Shown: positions 27,250 to 36,592 of the stretch, piece by piece
Position numbering within the stretch: the stretch's first letter is position 1
Layout of the letters: each line of letters starts with the position of its first letter
Source of the DNA: Algoriphagus sp.
GTDB lineage: Bacteria > Bacteroidota > Bacteroidia > Cytophagales > Cyclobacteriaceae
Direction: 5' to 3'
NCBI RefSeq assembly: GCF_029254265.1
Contig: NZ_JAQWXX010000007.1
Location: 1-64,000, forward strand
DNA: 64,000 nt
The notes under the pieces: generated by a model
The model's input: only the letters and a program-made list of their open reading frames with translations
Database searches by the model: none
Told to the model about the DNA's origin: nothing
Made by a program: the position numbers and the translations under genes

Positions 27250-28221
27250 ATGGAAAATAAAGACTATCAAATTCTCCTCTATTATTGCTACGCAAAAATT
27301 GAAAATCCGGAAGAATACCGAGAAGAACATCATTTATTTTGTGTAGAAAACAATATTCGTGGTCGGATTATCATCTCTGACGAAGGTCTAAATGGGACTG
27401 CTTCAGGACTCGTTGAAGACTGCCAGAAATACATGGACTTCATTCAGGCTGATCCAAGATTTGCGAAGACAGAATTCAAAATCGACAGCTTTGATAAGCA
27501 TGCATTTACCAAAATCCATGTCCGATATAAACCTGAAATTGTTCATTCTTCTTTAAGACATTTAGATCCCAATGTCAAAACTGGTAAGCACTTGGAGCCC
27601 GAGGAATTTAAAGCCTTGAAGGATCAGGAAGATGTCGTGATTTTGGATGTACGATCTAATTATGAACATGAGTTGGGTCATTTTAAGAATGCCATAACCC
27701 TAGATATCGATAACTTCAGAGATTTTCCTGAGAAGGTGAAAGAGCTTGAGCATTTGAAAAATAAGAAGGTATTGACCTATTGTACCGGTGGAATCAAATG
27801 CGAAAAAGCTTCTGCATTTCTATTGGAACAAGGTTTTGAGGATGTTTACCAATTACATGGAGGTATCATTAAATACGGTATGGAGGCTGGTGGAGAGGAC
27901 TTTGAAGGAAAATGTTACGTCTTTGATAATCGAATTGCGGTTGAAGTAAATAAAGTAAATCCGAAAGTTATTTCCACCTGTCATGTTTGCGGGACCAATT
28001 CAGACCGGATGGTCAACTGTTCTAATTCAACATGCAACGCCCATGTGCCGATTTGTGAAGAATGTGGTTGGAAAATGGAAGGCGCTTGCTCCGAGGAATG
28101 TAAGGAAAATCCGGAAAAGAGACCGTATGACGGAACTGGTTATTACCAGAAAAACACCAATGGATACAATCCGTACAAAGGACTGCATCGTAAAAGTGAT
28201 AAAGCAGAAATTTTAAAATAG
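27250..28221 (+). CDS. trhO: tRNA uridine(34) hydroxylase, rhodanese type
   Basis: Oxygen-dependent hydroxylase that makes 5-hydroxyuridine at the tRNA wobble position (formerly UPF0176/YceA). It has an N-terminal acylphosphatase-like domain (GRIIISDEGLNGTASG), a central rhodanese domain with the active Cys in TYCTGGIKCEKAS, and a C-terminal part with several CxxC pairs (CHVCG, CEECGW) likely binding zinc. 323 residues, as expected. Followed after 6 nt by a nucleoside phosphorylase. Confidence 0.93.
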   Translation: MENKDYQILLYYCYAKIENPEEYREEHHLFCVENNIRGRIIISDEGLNGTASGLVEDCQKYMDFIQADPRFAKTEFKIDSFDKHAFTKIHVRYKPEIVHSSLRHLDPNVKTGKHLEPEEFKALKDQEDVVILDVRSNYEHELGHFKNAITLDIDNFRDFPEKVKELEHLKNKKVLTYCTGGIKCEKASAFLLEQGFEDVYQLHGGIIKYGMEAGGEDFEGKCYVFDNRIAVEVNKVNPKVISTCHVCGTNSDRMVNCSNSTCNAHVPICEECGWKMEGACSEECKENPEKRPYDGTGYYQKNTNGYNPYKGLHRKSDKAEILK

Positions 28222-28227
28222 CTAATC

Positions 28228-29085
28228 GTGAATAAAGTAATCCCTGAATCCGAATTGATCTTAAATCCAGACGGGTCAGTATATCATTTACATTTGAGGC
28301 CAGAACATCTGGCCTCAACTATTTTCACGGTGGGTGATCCTGACCGAGTGGGAATGGTTTCCAAGTATTTTGATCGGATAGAGTTCAAGGCTTCCAAACG
28401 AGAATTCATTACCCATACCGGCTACATTGGGAATCAGCGAATATCAGTCCTAAGCACAGGGATGGGAACGGATAATATCGAGATTCTCATGACGGAATTG
28501 GATGCTTTGGTGAATATTGATTTGTCAACGCGCCAAGTGAAGGATACCAAGCAGAAGCTTCAAATTATTCGGTTAGGCACCTCAGGAGCCATGCAGGGAG
28601 ATATCCCTGTTGGTTCAATCCTAGCATCCAAAAAGGCGATTGGCTTAGATACACTTTTTCAGTTTTACCCAGAACTTTCAAATTCTCAATCTTTTGCCAA
28701 TGCCGTTAGGAAAGAGCTAGATTTAGGCTTTTCACCTTACGAAGCAAATGCCTCTCAAGAGTTGTTGGGCAGATTGAAAGATTCATTTTTAGTCGGAACT
28801 ACCTTAACTGCTCCGGGATTTTATGCTCCGCAGGGAAGAGAGGTCCGATTAAGACCAAGAATCGAATCCATGATGGATAAGCTGGCAAGTTTGAATTGCG
28901 AGGGAAATCGACTTACCAATTTTGAGATGGAAACAGCCGGTTATTATGGTCTTGGGGAATTATTGGGACACAATATGTTGAGCTTAAATGCTATTGTGGC
29001 TAATAGAGTGACTCAGGAGTTTGATAAAAAGGCTGAAAAAACCGTGGAGATACTCATCCAGGCAGCGCTTGAAAGTTTCTGTTGA
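28228..29085 (+). CDS. Nucleoside phosphorylase (uridine phosphorylase-like)
   Basis: A 285-residue PNP/UDP phosphorylase-family enzyme for nucleoside salvage: TVGDPDRVGMVSKYFD (phosphate site), STGMGTDNIEILMTEL, RLGTSGAMQGD, and the ribose-binding NFEMETAGYYGLGELLG block. The start is a GTG 6 nt after the trhO stop, so the two are likely cotranscribed. The uridine preference is suggested by the family pattern but not proven. Confidence 0.88.
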   Translation: MNKVIPESELILNPDGSVYHLHLRPEHLASTIFTVGDPDRVGMVSKYFDRIEFKASKREFITHTGYIGNQRISVLSTGMGTDNIEILMTELDALVNIDLSTRQVKDTKQKLQIIRLGTSGAMQGDIPVGSILASKKAIGLDTLFQFYPELSNSQSFANAVRKELDLGFSPYEANASQELLGRLKDSFLVGTTLTAPGFYAPQGREVRLRPRIESMMDKLASLNCEGNRLTNFEMETAGYYGLGELLGHNMLSLNAIVANRVTQEFDKKAEKTVEILIQAALESFC

Positions 29086-29102
29086 AAAAATCACCCTTGA
29101 CT

Positions 29103-29381
29103 TTATGCGGATAGATTTTTATTATGGATACTTGAAAAATCCATCTTTAAATCCTCCCATTCGTGGTAATCGATATTTTGAATCATTTTAGACATAAAAT
29201 CTGAGCATTCTTGCTTGCAGATATATATTCCGAAAAGAGAATCTTTTTCATTGATCAGGAAAATACGCTCACTTCCAAACTGCTTAACAAGGTTGGACCA
29301 AGAAGCCAAAACCAATAATTCATCACGATTTTTTATCGTTTGAATGATCTTAAAATTTCCGTGTGAACTTGTGATTTTCAT
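29103..29381 (-). CDS. Small hypothetical protein downstream of a response regulator
   Basis: A 92-residue soluble protein beginning MKITSSHGNFKIIQTIKNRD, with mixed alpha/beta character and two cysteines near 56-60. I do not recognise it. Support for its being real is regulatory: a good promoter (TTG-N20-TAGATTTG) ends 24 bp before the ATG, and a paired TACGTAT site sits directly upstream of the -33 element. It follows a NarL-type regulator gene on the same strand, so it is a candidate direct target. Confidence 0.6.
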   Translation of the reverse strand: MKITSSHGNFKIIQTIKNRDELLVLASWSNLVKQFGSERIFLINEKDSLFGIYICKQECSDFMSKMIQNIDYHEWEDLKMDFSSIHNKNLSA

Positions 29382-29404
29382 TTCCTTACCGTAGAAGAAT
29401 TGAT

Positions 29405-29435
29405 CAAATCTACCTTAGGTTTGAAAATTAGACAA
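29405..29435 (-). promoter_or_regulatory. Promoter of the 92-aa gene (TTG-N20-TAGATTTG)
   Basis: On the minus strand, TTG (29435-29433) and TAGATTTG (29412-29405) match the Bacteroidota consensus; the start site is expected near 29398. Confidence 0.6.
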
Positions 29436-29452
29436 TACGTATTTCTACGTAT
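29435..29452. promoter_or_regulatory. Paired TACGTAT activator-site candidate
   Basis: Two TACGTAT heptamers start 10 bp apart (29436 and 29446), one helical turn, directly upstream of the -33 element of the 92-aa gene. Each differs at one position from the NarL heptamer TACYYMT. A LuxR-type regulator is encoded next door. Confidence 0.5.
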
Positions 29453-29480
29453 TTTTTTATTTGAAAAACAAAAAATAGGA

Positions 29481-30116
29481 TTAATTGATGATTTCTTTGT
29501 TTTTCTGGGCCCAGATTAACAGGGAGTTGTGTTTCTTTTCAAGATTTAATTTTGAGATCATATTACTTCGATGTTTCTCAATTGTTCGTTCTGAAATAAA
29601 AAGTTTCCCCGCAATTTCTTTGGTGGAGAGCCCTTGTGCGATTAACCTGAGAATTTTTATTTCTGAAGGTGTAAGCGGATTTTCGTTTTGATCAATGCCA
29701 TCCTCCTTCAATTCATCAAAGATTTTCTCACTGAAAAACTGTCCTCCTTCCATTATTTTTGAAATGGCAGTGGATAGGTCGTCTAAAGCAAAATCTTTCA
29801 GGATATATCCTGAAAGATTCAGTTCTTTAGCCTGCTGGTAGAGATAGAGTTCTTTGTGAAAAGTGAGTAGAATAATCTTGGTTGGGATATTTTCATTTTG
29901 GCATTTTGCAGCGATTTCCAATCCAGTCATTTTTGGCATTTCCATATCCAGAATCGCAAGGTCTGGGGAAAATTCTTTGATAAGATTTAAGGCGGAAAGG
30001 CCATCAGTAGCAGTTCCCAGAATAAAATATCCTAGATCAGAGAGAAAATCACTGAGTCCCTTGAGTAAGATGGGGTGATCATCTGCGATTATAATAGTTG
30101 GGTTTTGTTCAGACAT
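29481..30116 (-). CDS. Response regulator, NarL/FixJ family
   Basis: A 211-residue regulator: receiver domain with DD at 12-13, phospho-acceptor Asp57 (LAILDMEMPKM), the switch Thr in ILLTFHKE and the conserved Lys in GYILKDF, then a LuxR-type helix-turn-helix (LTPSEIKILRLIAQGLSTKEIAGKL and on). Its start overlaps the end of the sensor kinase gene by 8 nt, so the pair is translationally coupled. Confidence 0.93.
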   Translation of the reverse strand: MSEQNPTIIIADDHPILLKGLSDFLSDLGYFILGTATDGLSALNLIKEFSPDLAILDMEMPKMTGLEIAAKCQNENIPTKIILLTFHKELYLYQQAKELNLSGYILKDFALDDLSTAISKIMEGGQFFSEKIFDELKEDGIDQNENPLTPSEIKILRLIAQGLSTKEIAGKLFISERTIEKHRSNMISKLNLEKKHNSLLIWAQKNKEIIN

Positions 30117-32130
30117 TTACCGAAAAACTCAGAATTGTACCTTTCCCATTCTCACTGCTTACTTTCATAGTCCCTTGTATTGCTCCGGTTCGTTCTTTCA
30201 ATGTTTTAAGTCCTAGACTTTGGAAATCGTTGTATTTTTCAGAAAAATCAAATCCCTTCCCATTATCTGAAATTGTCATTACGACCTTGTTTTTCAATTT
30301 GACCAAACTTACTTGAATTGCTGAGGCTTCCGCATGTTTCAAGATATTGTTTAATGATTCTTGGAAGATTCTATAAATTTGAAGTTCCTTGGATTTTTCT
30401 AAAGTTCCTCCCAAATCTTCAATTTCTGAGCTTACAAAAATCGCTGTTTCTCTATCCACTTGGTCCAGCAAATATTTAATCGCTTTGGCCAGTCCAAGTT
30501 TTTCCAGTTGCATAGGGTGCAAAGACCGTGCTATAGCCCGAAGTTCATTGATTGCAGTGTCTAATAATTCACCAGTGGGCAAATCTTGATTTAAACGAAC
30601 CTTATTTTTTATTAGAAGTAAACTTTGTCCCAGTCCATCATGTAAGTCTTTTGAAATGCGGAGTCTTTCCTCTTCCTGATTTTTAAGAAGTTCCTGAGAA
30701 AATTTGGATTGTAGTTCTGCTTTTTTTCTTGTGGCTTGTAAGTTTTTCCATAAGAAAAGTAAAACTCCTATTACAAGCATTGCGATAATTACCGAAACAA
30801 ATATTCGGATTCTGGTTCTGTTGAACCGATTGATTTCTTCTATTTGAGCTGTCTTTTTAGAAATTTCCGATTCTTTTTTCTCTGTTTCGTAAAGGGTCTG
30901 ATAATATGAAAAAGTTGTAGCCCTATTCGCTATAAATAAGGAATCCTGAAAAGCCTTCAGATCCTTTTGATATTTTAAAGCATTTTTAAAATCACCGACT
31001 CTTTCATAGGAATTTCCAAGAACCTGATAAGCATAGAAATAATGGTCCATTTCATTCGTCTCTTTTGCTTTAGCAAGCATTTGTTTGGCTAGATCTAAAG
31101 CACCAAAATCGTCTCCGGAGTTTAGCTTATTCCAATACTTTGCGTACAAATAAATAAGATTATCTGCTTCGATCGGCTGATACTCTAGTATCAATTCCTC
31201 TGCTTGAGTGAAAAAATGTTTTTGTTCTTTCAGGTTTCCCTCTTCAGCAAAAATGATTGCAAGCTTGAGTTTTAAAAGAGTTTCTAAGTATGGATATGGT
31301 TCTTCAAAAGGCAATTGACTATTTATAGACAACAAGGCTTCTTTTTTCTTTGAGTCCAATCCTAATTTTTCATAATCTTTCGCTTGATTATAGGTTTGGA
31401 TAGCCTTATCTATCGGTGAGCCTGTTTTTTGATAATAATCCCTTAATTCATTTCTAATTTTTTCAGCCTCATCATAGATACTAAACTTGCTAAAGAGAAT
31501 TGCAATTCCTGATAGGGCGAAGTGTTCATATTGTTCATTTCCAAGGGATTGGTAAATGTTTCTAGCTTTTTGATAATCATTCATGGAAGCAATAAGATTG
31601 CCTATACTCTCTTCAGCCTGCGCGCGAAACAAGAAACTATCAGCAATTAACAATGAATCAGACGGAGGGAATGTTTCGCTTGCAATGGTGTATTCACGAA
31701 TGGCCTCTGGATATCTCTGGAAATTAAATAAAGCACCTGCATATTTTAGATGAACTGTCCCTTTGAGGCCGTTGCTTTTTATCAAAGAATCGTAAGTGGT
31801 AATTTTTTGAAGGATTTCTAATTCTTCATTCTGATCTCCTAGTCCAGGAGCTCGATTTTTAAAAAAACGGACTCCATACTTTGCAAGCGTATCATACTCT
31901 TTTTCTTTTTCACTTTCCGCAATGATTTTTCTTAGTAAAACACCTGAAAGACTGTCTGACTCATCTAGTTTATGATAGTCTGAAATAAGGCTTTCCAGAG
32001 AGTTTTTGGGAATATCTTGACTGCTTACCTTTTGAAAGGTTAGTCCCAGAATGGTGATTAAAAGGAATAAGAGTTTCAAAAACGAGGGGTGATTAAAGAG
32101 GTGAATTATCGAATAATGCTTGAAAATCAT
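30109..32130 (-). CDS. TPR-containing sensor histidine kinase (HisKA_3)
   Basis: A 673-residue sensor: an N-terminal signal/hydrophobic segment ending KVSSQD, a long periplasmic-type helical region of TPR-like repeats (about 40-420), one membrane helix (about 440-462, SVIIAMLVIGVLLFLW), a coiled linker, then the HisKA_3 dimerisation helix with His497 in SKDLHDGLGQS and an HATPase domain (NNILKHAEASAI, DNGKGFDF). This is the Bacteroidota TPR-NarX-like type, which probably senses through protein contacts. Partner of the adjacent regulator. Confidence 0.9.
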   Translation of the reverse strand: MIFKHYSIIHLFNHPSFLKLLFLLITILGLTFQKVSSQDIPKNSLESLISDYHKLDESDSLSGVLLRKIIAESEKEKEYDTLAKYGVRFFKNRAPGLGDQNEELEILQKITTYDSLIKSNGLKGTVHLKYAGALFNFQRYPEAIREYTIASETFPPSDSLLIADSFLFRAQAEESIGNLIASMNDYQKARNIYQSLGNEQYEHFALSGIAILFSKFSIYDEAEKIRNELRDYYQKTGSPIDKAIQTYNQAKDYEKLGLDSKKKEALLSINSQLPFEEPYPYLETLLKLKLAIIFAEEGNLKEQKHFFTQAEELILEYQPIEADNLIYLYAKYWNKLNSGDDFGALDLAKQMLAKAKETNEMDHYFYAYQVLGNSYERVGDFKNALKYQKDLKAFQDSLFIANRATTFSYYQTLYETEKKESEISKKTAQIEEINRFNRTRIRIFVSVIIAMLVIGVLLFLWKNLQATRKKAELQSKFSQELLKNQEEERLRISKDLHDGLGQSLLLIKNKVRLNQDLPTGELLDTAINELRAIARSLHPMQLEKLGLAKAIKYLLDQVDRETAIFVSSEIEDLGGTLEKSKELQIYRIFQESLNNILKHAEASAIQVSLVKLKNKVVMTISDNGKGFDFSEKYNDFQSLGLKTLKERTGAIQGTMKVSSENGKGTILSFSVNV

Positions 32131-32389
32131 TTATTTAAAAAGCATAATATCAGTTTTTTCATTTAAAACAAGGGTATTCGGTATAGGGTTTCTGAATAAA
32201 TATCAGTCAGGAAGAGTTGATTTTAAGTCCTTTCTCCTGATTCACGCTTTTAGACTTTGAAGAGTGGGCGGTTCAATTTATTCAAAAAAACAATGTGACT
32301 AATAATGTTAAAACATGATTAATGGAGTTTATTTGGTCGGGTTATAAAGATTTATTCTTTCGAATGATCAGGCTTTTTTATTTTTAGGA

Positions 32390-33110
32390 ATGACCGAATT
32401 GTGTACTCAAATCAAACTTGCACTACAAGAAAAAGGAATTCCTGAGAAAGCAGCTTTCTTTCCGCGATTTTTTTAAGACTATGCCAGGGGAGTATGGGGA
32501 AGGAGATAAGTTTCTGGGGGTGGTCGTACCTGAGCAGCGAAAAATTGCAAAGTCTTGCTATACAGAAATCACGCTGGGAGAAATAACTGAATTGCTTCGA
32601 GATCCATATCACGAAGTCCGATTGACTGCTTTGTTAATGTTAGTTTATCGGTATCAAAAAGCAAAATCTGAGGAATCTCAACAGGAATTTGTGGATTTTT
32701 ATCTGAATCATATGGAGTTTATCAACAACTGGGATTTGGTTGATACCACTTGTCATCCCATTCTTGGGCGCTTTTATTTTCGAAGAGACAAGATGCTCTT
32801 TTATGATTTAGCAAAATCCGGGAATCTTTGGAAGCAGCGGATTGCAATGATCTCTTCCCTCTATTGGATCAAACGAGGCGAATTTGGGGATGCACTAAAC
32901 CTTGCAGAAATTTTAATAAACCATCCACATGATTTGATTCATAAAGCAGTAGGTTGGATGTTGCGAGAGATCGGGAAAATGAATCAAGAAGTTGAACTTG
33001 AATTCCTTCGGAAATATTCCAAAATTATGCCTCGAACAGCGCTTCGCTATTCGATTGAGAAGTTTGATCAAACACTACGGCTCCAAATATTGAAGGGAGA
33101 AGGATTCTAG
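32390..33110 (+). pseudogene. AlkD-like DNA alkylation repair protein, frameshifted
   Basis: The ATG at 32390 encodes IKLALQEKGIPEKAAFFPRFF and then meets TAA at 32474. If the seven-T run at 32468-32474 had six T, translation would continue as FFKTMPGEYGEGDKFLGV, the conserved start of AlkD/HEAT-repeat DNA glycosylases. The second frame then runs intact to 33110 with HEAT helices and EFINNWDLVDTTCHPILG, including the Trp-Asp catalytic region of the family. So the gene is one indel from intact: a real mutation, phase variation at the T-run, or a sequencing error. Confidence 0.85.
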
Positions 33111-33164
33111 TTTTCTCCCTAAATAAAATCAGTATCTTCATTTTCTTAATAAAATGTTACTCCT

Positions 33165-34676
33165 ATGAAACGAGTCTTACTCTCATTATCAATTTTTTTA
33201 ATTAGTCAAATCGCCTTTTCTCAGGAAGAGAAACAGGTTGAAAAATCGGAAATCACGGCTCCTAGAAGCTATGAGCAGAGCCACACGGGTACTTTCGGAG
33301 GAGTTAAGCTCTCCTATAAATCTGTGGTCGGCGAAACCCACCTCAAGAATAGTAAGGGTGAAGTGATTGGCTCGCTTTGGAGTACTTCTTACTTGAGGGA
33401 TGGAATGGACGAGACGAATCGCCCAGTACTCTTCATATTTAATGGTGGTCCCGGTTCGGCATCAGTTTGGCTTCATATGGGGTTTTTTGGTCCCAAAGTA
33501 GTAAAGACAGGGGATGACCCAGGAATTGATGACGGAGCAGCTCCGTATCGTTTTGTGGATAATCCTCAAGCGCTGTTGGATATCACGGATTTGGTCTTTA
33601 TTGATCCTATAGGGACAGGCTTTTCAAAGGCGATTGGAGTTGGAGAAAACAAGGATTTTTGGGGTTTGAATGAGGATGCAGAATCTATTTCACAGTTTAT
33701 TAGAATTTGGGTGACCAAACATGGAAGATGGCAAGCTCCCAAATTTATTGCCGGGGAAAGTTTTGGTACCACTCGGGCTGCAAAAATTGCTGAGGTCTTA
33801 GAAGGTGGCGGACAAACTATGGCCTTGAATGGGATAGTGCTGATTTCTCAAGCCCTTGATTATGCAGGATCATCTTCTTGGCCGGATAACCTTACCTCCT
33901 TCTTTACCTATCTTCCCTCTATGGCAGTCACTGCTCAGTTCCATGGCAAAGCTGGATTGGATAAGAGTTTGGAGGAATTTGTACAAGAGGCGAGAGCGTT
34001 CGCATATGGTGAATATTTAGAAGCTTTATTTTTGGGTGAAAAACAGACGATCGCTCAAAAAGAAGCAATTGCCGAAAAATTAGCCTATTTCACAGGGCTG
34101 GATAAAAACTATATTCTTCAATCAAATAATCAGATCTTGATGCATCGCTTCAAGAAGGAATTGCTTCGTGATCAGGGGAAAGCTATTGGAACTTTGGATG
34201 GAAGATATTTTGCTACTGAAACAGATAAATCCGCTGAAGGACCTGTGCTTGGTGATGCAAGTAGTTATATGACGGATGCAGCTTATACTGCAGTTTTCCA
34301 GAATTATTTACGAAAAGACCTCAAAGTAGAACTTGACGAACCGTATTTAGGATCTGCTGAAGGAATGGGAGGTTCTTGGAATTGGAAGCCTGTACCGGAT
34401 GGTGCGTATTGGGAACCAAGCTATGTGAGTACAGCCAGATCTTTGAGTGAGGCGATGCATCGGAATACAGCAATGAAGGTTATGGTGGCAAATGGCTATT
34501 ACGATCTGATTACGCCATTTTTTGATTCGGAATTTACTTTTGCCAGACATGATTTTCCTCAAGACCGGATTTCAATGAAATATTACGAAGCTGGTCATAT
34601 GATGTATAATCGCCAAGGGGATTTTGATGCCTTATCAAATGATATTCGAGATTTTCTTTCAAATTTGATCAAGTAA
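33165..34676 (+). CDS. Serine carboxypeptidase-like S10 peptidase
   Basis: A 503-residue exported protein with a signal peptide ending IAFSQ. The S10 hallmarks are present: FIFNGGPGSASVWLH for the oxyanion hole, GTGFSKA, the nucleophile in FIAGESFGTTRA, Asp in NGYYDLITPFFD and His in YEAGHMMY. Removes C-terminal residues from peptides in the periplasm or outside the cell. Bacterial S10 enzymes of this type are common in Bacteroidota. Monocistronic. Confidence 0.92.
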   Translation: MKRVLLSLSIFLISQIAFSQEEKQVEKSEITAPRSYEQSHTGTFGGVKLSYKSVVGETHLKNSKGEVIGSLWSTSYLRDGMDETNRPVLFIFNGGPGSASVWLHMGFFGPKVVKTGDDPGIDDGAAPYRFVDNPQALLDITDLVFIDPIGTGFSKAIGVGENKDFWGLNEDAESISQFIRIWVTKHGRWQAPKFIAGESFGTTRAAKIAEVLEGGGQTMALNGIVLISQALDYAGSSSWPDNLTSFFTYLPSMAVTAQFHGKAGLDKSLEEFVQEARAFAYGEYLEALFLGEKQTIAQKEAIAEKLAYFTGLDKNYILQSNNQILMHRFKKELLRDQGKAIGTLDGRYFATETDKSAEGPVLGDASSYMTDAAYTAVFQNYLRKDLKVELDEPYLGSAEGMGGSWNWKPVPDGAYWEPSYVSTARSLSEAMHRNTAMKVMVANGYYDLITPFFDSEFTFARHDFPQDRISMKYYEAGHMMYNRQGDFDALSNDIRDFLSNLIK

Positions 34677-34746
34677 ATAGTTTCAGAATCAATGAACTTT
34701 AAAAGTTCAAAATCCGATTTGTATTAAAGAATAAAATTTAAAAATC

Positions 34747-35349
34747 ATGCAAAAACCCGATTTCAATATCGAAGAAGTTAATAAAATCATACGCGGACGG
34801 AGGTCTATGTTCGTTGCTCAGTTTAAGGAAAATGACCCTGTAGATGATTCAATCATAGCCGAAATGCTAGAAAATGCACGATGGGCACCGACTCATAAGC
34901 TTACCCAACCATGGCAATTCATTGTCTATACCGGTGAAGGCTTAAAGACATTTGGTAAATATCAAGCGGAGATGTATAAGATGCGTGCTGAGAAAAACGG
35001 GACTCCATTTTTGGAAGGTACTTATCAGAAATTTTTGGATAACCCTCAGAAAGCATCGCATGTGATTGCGATTTTGATGAAGAGATCAGAAGGAATTCCT
35101 TTGATGGAAGAGATTTCAGCCACAGCAATGGCGGTGCAAAATATGTATTTGACAGCTTCTGCTCATGGACTTGCAGCCTATTGGGGAACTGGTGGGCCGA
35201 CATTCTGGCCAGAAGCAAGGGAAGATTTTGGGTTGGAAGGTGAAGATATCCTCATGGGATTCTTCTATGTTGCCAAACCAGCTACCGAAAATTGGCCGGA
35301 AGGCAAAAGAGACTCCTTGGATGAAAAAGTGGCTTGGATTAGAGAGTAA
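34747..35349 (+). CDS. Nitroreductase-family flavoprotein
   Basis: A 200-residue FMN-dependent oxidoreductase: IIRGRRSMFVAQF with the FMN-binding Arg pair, MLENARWAPTHKLTQPWQF, then AVQNMYLTASAHGLAAYWGTG and a C-terminal AKPATENWPEGKR. Length and motifs are typical of YdjA/NfnB-like members. Substrate not predictable. Followed by a strong bidirectional terminator shared with the DinB gene. Confidence 0.9.
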   Translation: MQKPDFNIEEVNKIIRGRRSMFVAQFKENDPVDDSIIAEMLENARWAPTHKLTQPWQFIVYTGEGLKTFGKYQAEMYKMRAEKNGTPFLEGTYQKFLDNPQKASHVIAILMKRSEGIPLMEEISATAMAVQNMYLTASAHGLAAYWGTGGPTFWPEAREDFGLEGEDILMGFFYVAKPATENWPEGKRDSLDEKVAWIRE

Positions 35350-35362
35350 TTCAACTTCTGAT

Positions 35363-35395
35363 AAAAAAAGCGACGATTAATCGTCGCTTTTTTTT
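35363..35395. terminator. Bidirectional terminator
   Basis: Perfect stem AAAAAAAGCGACGA/TCGTCGCTTTTTTT with a TTAA loop between the convergent nitroreductase and DinB genes. Confidence 0.85.
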
Positions 35396-35409
35396 GTGTA
35401 ATTAAGGAT

Positions 35410-35940
35410 TTAGAAACCGACAAATGCTGGTGGCTCTACACCATTGGACCTTAAATAAGCAATCGCAGCTCCTCTATGATGAGTGCTGTGATCCATTAAA
35501 AGTGCCATCACCTGGTTTCTTGAAGCCTGATTTCCAAAGACATCTTGTATCTCTTTTCCTTGTTCTGGAGTCACAGCAGCCATCGCCTTTGTTCCGTAAT
35601 CATAGCATTTTGCGACATAGGAAGCTAATTCTGCTTTAGTGGCAGTTTCCACATCAATGCTGAAGTCAGGCTGTCCGCCCATTAAATAGCCCTGAGAAAT
35701 TCCTACAATTGCAGATCCAATGTGATGGATTTGCTCTTTGAAGGACATGGCAGCAGGATCGGTTTTATAATCCATACCCGAATCTGGCATTTTATCCAAA
35801 ACATCAAGTGTAAACTGTTTGCTGTTTTTCCACTTGCTCATAAATTCTTCCTTAGAAGTTTAAGCCATTACTTGGGTACTTACTAAAAAGTAAATACCCA
35901 ATAAAATACTACCTGAAATAATTTTGACTAGTCTTTTCAT
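35410..35940 (-). pseudogene. Secreted DinB-family protein with in-frame stop
   Basis: From an ATG at 35940 the minus strand reads a complete signal peptide, MKRLVKIISGSILLGIYFLV then STQVMA, and then TAA at 35862-35860, after which the same frame continues TSKEEFMSKWKNSKQF through the DinB domain to 35410. The stop replaces the residue where Gln is usual after such signal peptides, so a single CAA-to-TAA change explains it. The DinB four-helix part is intact with metal-ligand His residues in IHHIG and DHSTHHRG. A cytoplasmic form could start at the ATG at 35841. Confidence 0.8.
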
Positions 35941-36016
35941 TGCTTGTTGGGGTTTGTTAGATGTTAAAAATCCATTAATCTCAATTGAAATCAAATCGAT
36001 TGTCTAATTTTAAATC

Positions 36017-36592
36017 ATGAGAAGATCTTTTTCCTTGGCTTTGTGCATCCTTTTGTTTGCTTCCTGCGACCAAAATTATTTGCCAAAACCACCAGGGTAT
36101 AATCGAATTGATTTACCCCTACATCAATTTGTTAAACTTGGGGAGGGTTACCCTTACTCTTTAGAATACTCAGAATCTTCGCAAGTGGAGAAAGACTCAT
36201 TTAACCTGAATGAAGACACTTGGATCAATTTGAATTATGTCGATTTTGGAGCGAAAGTTCATTTGACCTATAAAAAAATCGATGGTAAAAATGTCAATTT
36301 CAAAATGCTTTCTGAAGATGCTTTTAGATTAACGGCAAAGCATCAAAAGAAGGCTTATGGGATCGAAGAGGCCATTTTAGTCACTCCGCAAGGATATTCT
36401 GGAGTAGTCGCAGAACTTGAGGGTGAAGTACCTACGCAGTTCCAGTTTTTTGTAACAGACTCAACTCATCATTTTTTGAGGGGCGCACTTTATTTTAATA
36501 CTGCAATGAAAAATGATTCGCTTGCTCCTGTGATAGAATACATCAAAGTGGACATGGCCCACCTGATGAATTCTGTCAAGTTTTTAGATTAA
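36017..36592 (+). CDS. gldD: Gliding motility lipoprotein GldD
   Basis: A 191-residue lipoprotein with a lipobox ending LFASC and the GldD signature directly after it, PKPPGYNRIDLPLHQFVKL. GldD is needed for gliding in Flavobacterium and is conserved with the type IX secretion/gliding set; it stands alone in this window. Its stop overlaps the stop of the convergent symporter gene by 4 nt. Confidence 0.93.
   Translation: MRRSFSLALCILLFASCDQNYLPKPPGYNRIDLPLHQFVKLGEGYPYSLEYSESSQVEKDSFNLNEDTWINLNYVDFGAKVHLTYKKIDGKNVNFKMLSEDAFRLTAKHQKKAYGIEEAILVTPQGYSGVVAELEGEVPTQFQFFVTDSTHHFLRGALYFNTAMKNDSLAPVIEYIKVDMAHLMNSVKFLD

Noticed and set aside
32390-33110. Programmed ribosomal frameshift in the AlkD-like gene
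   Set aside because: A slippery T-run alone, with no clear downstream stimulator or SD-like element, and no known programmed shift in this family. Mutation, phase variation or read error is simpler.
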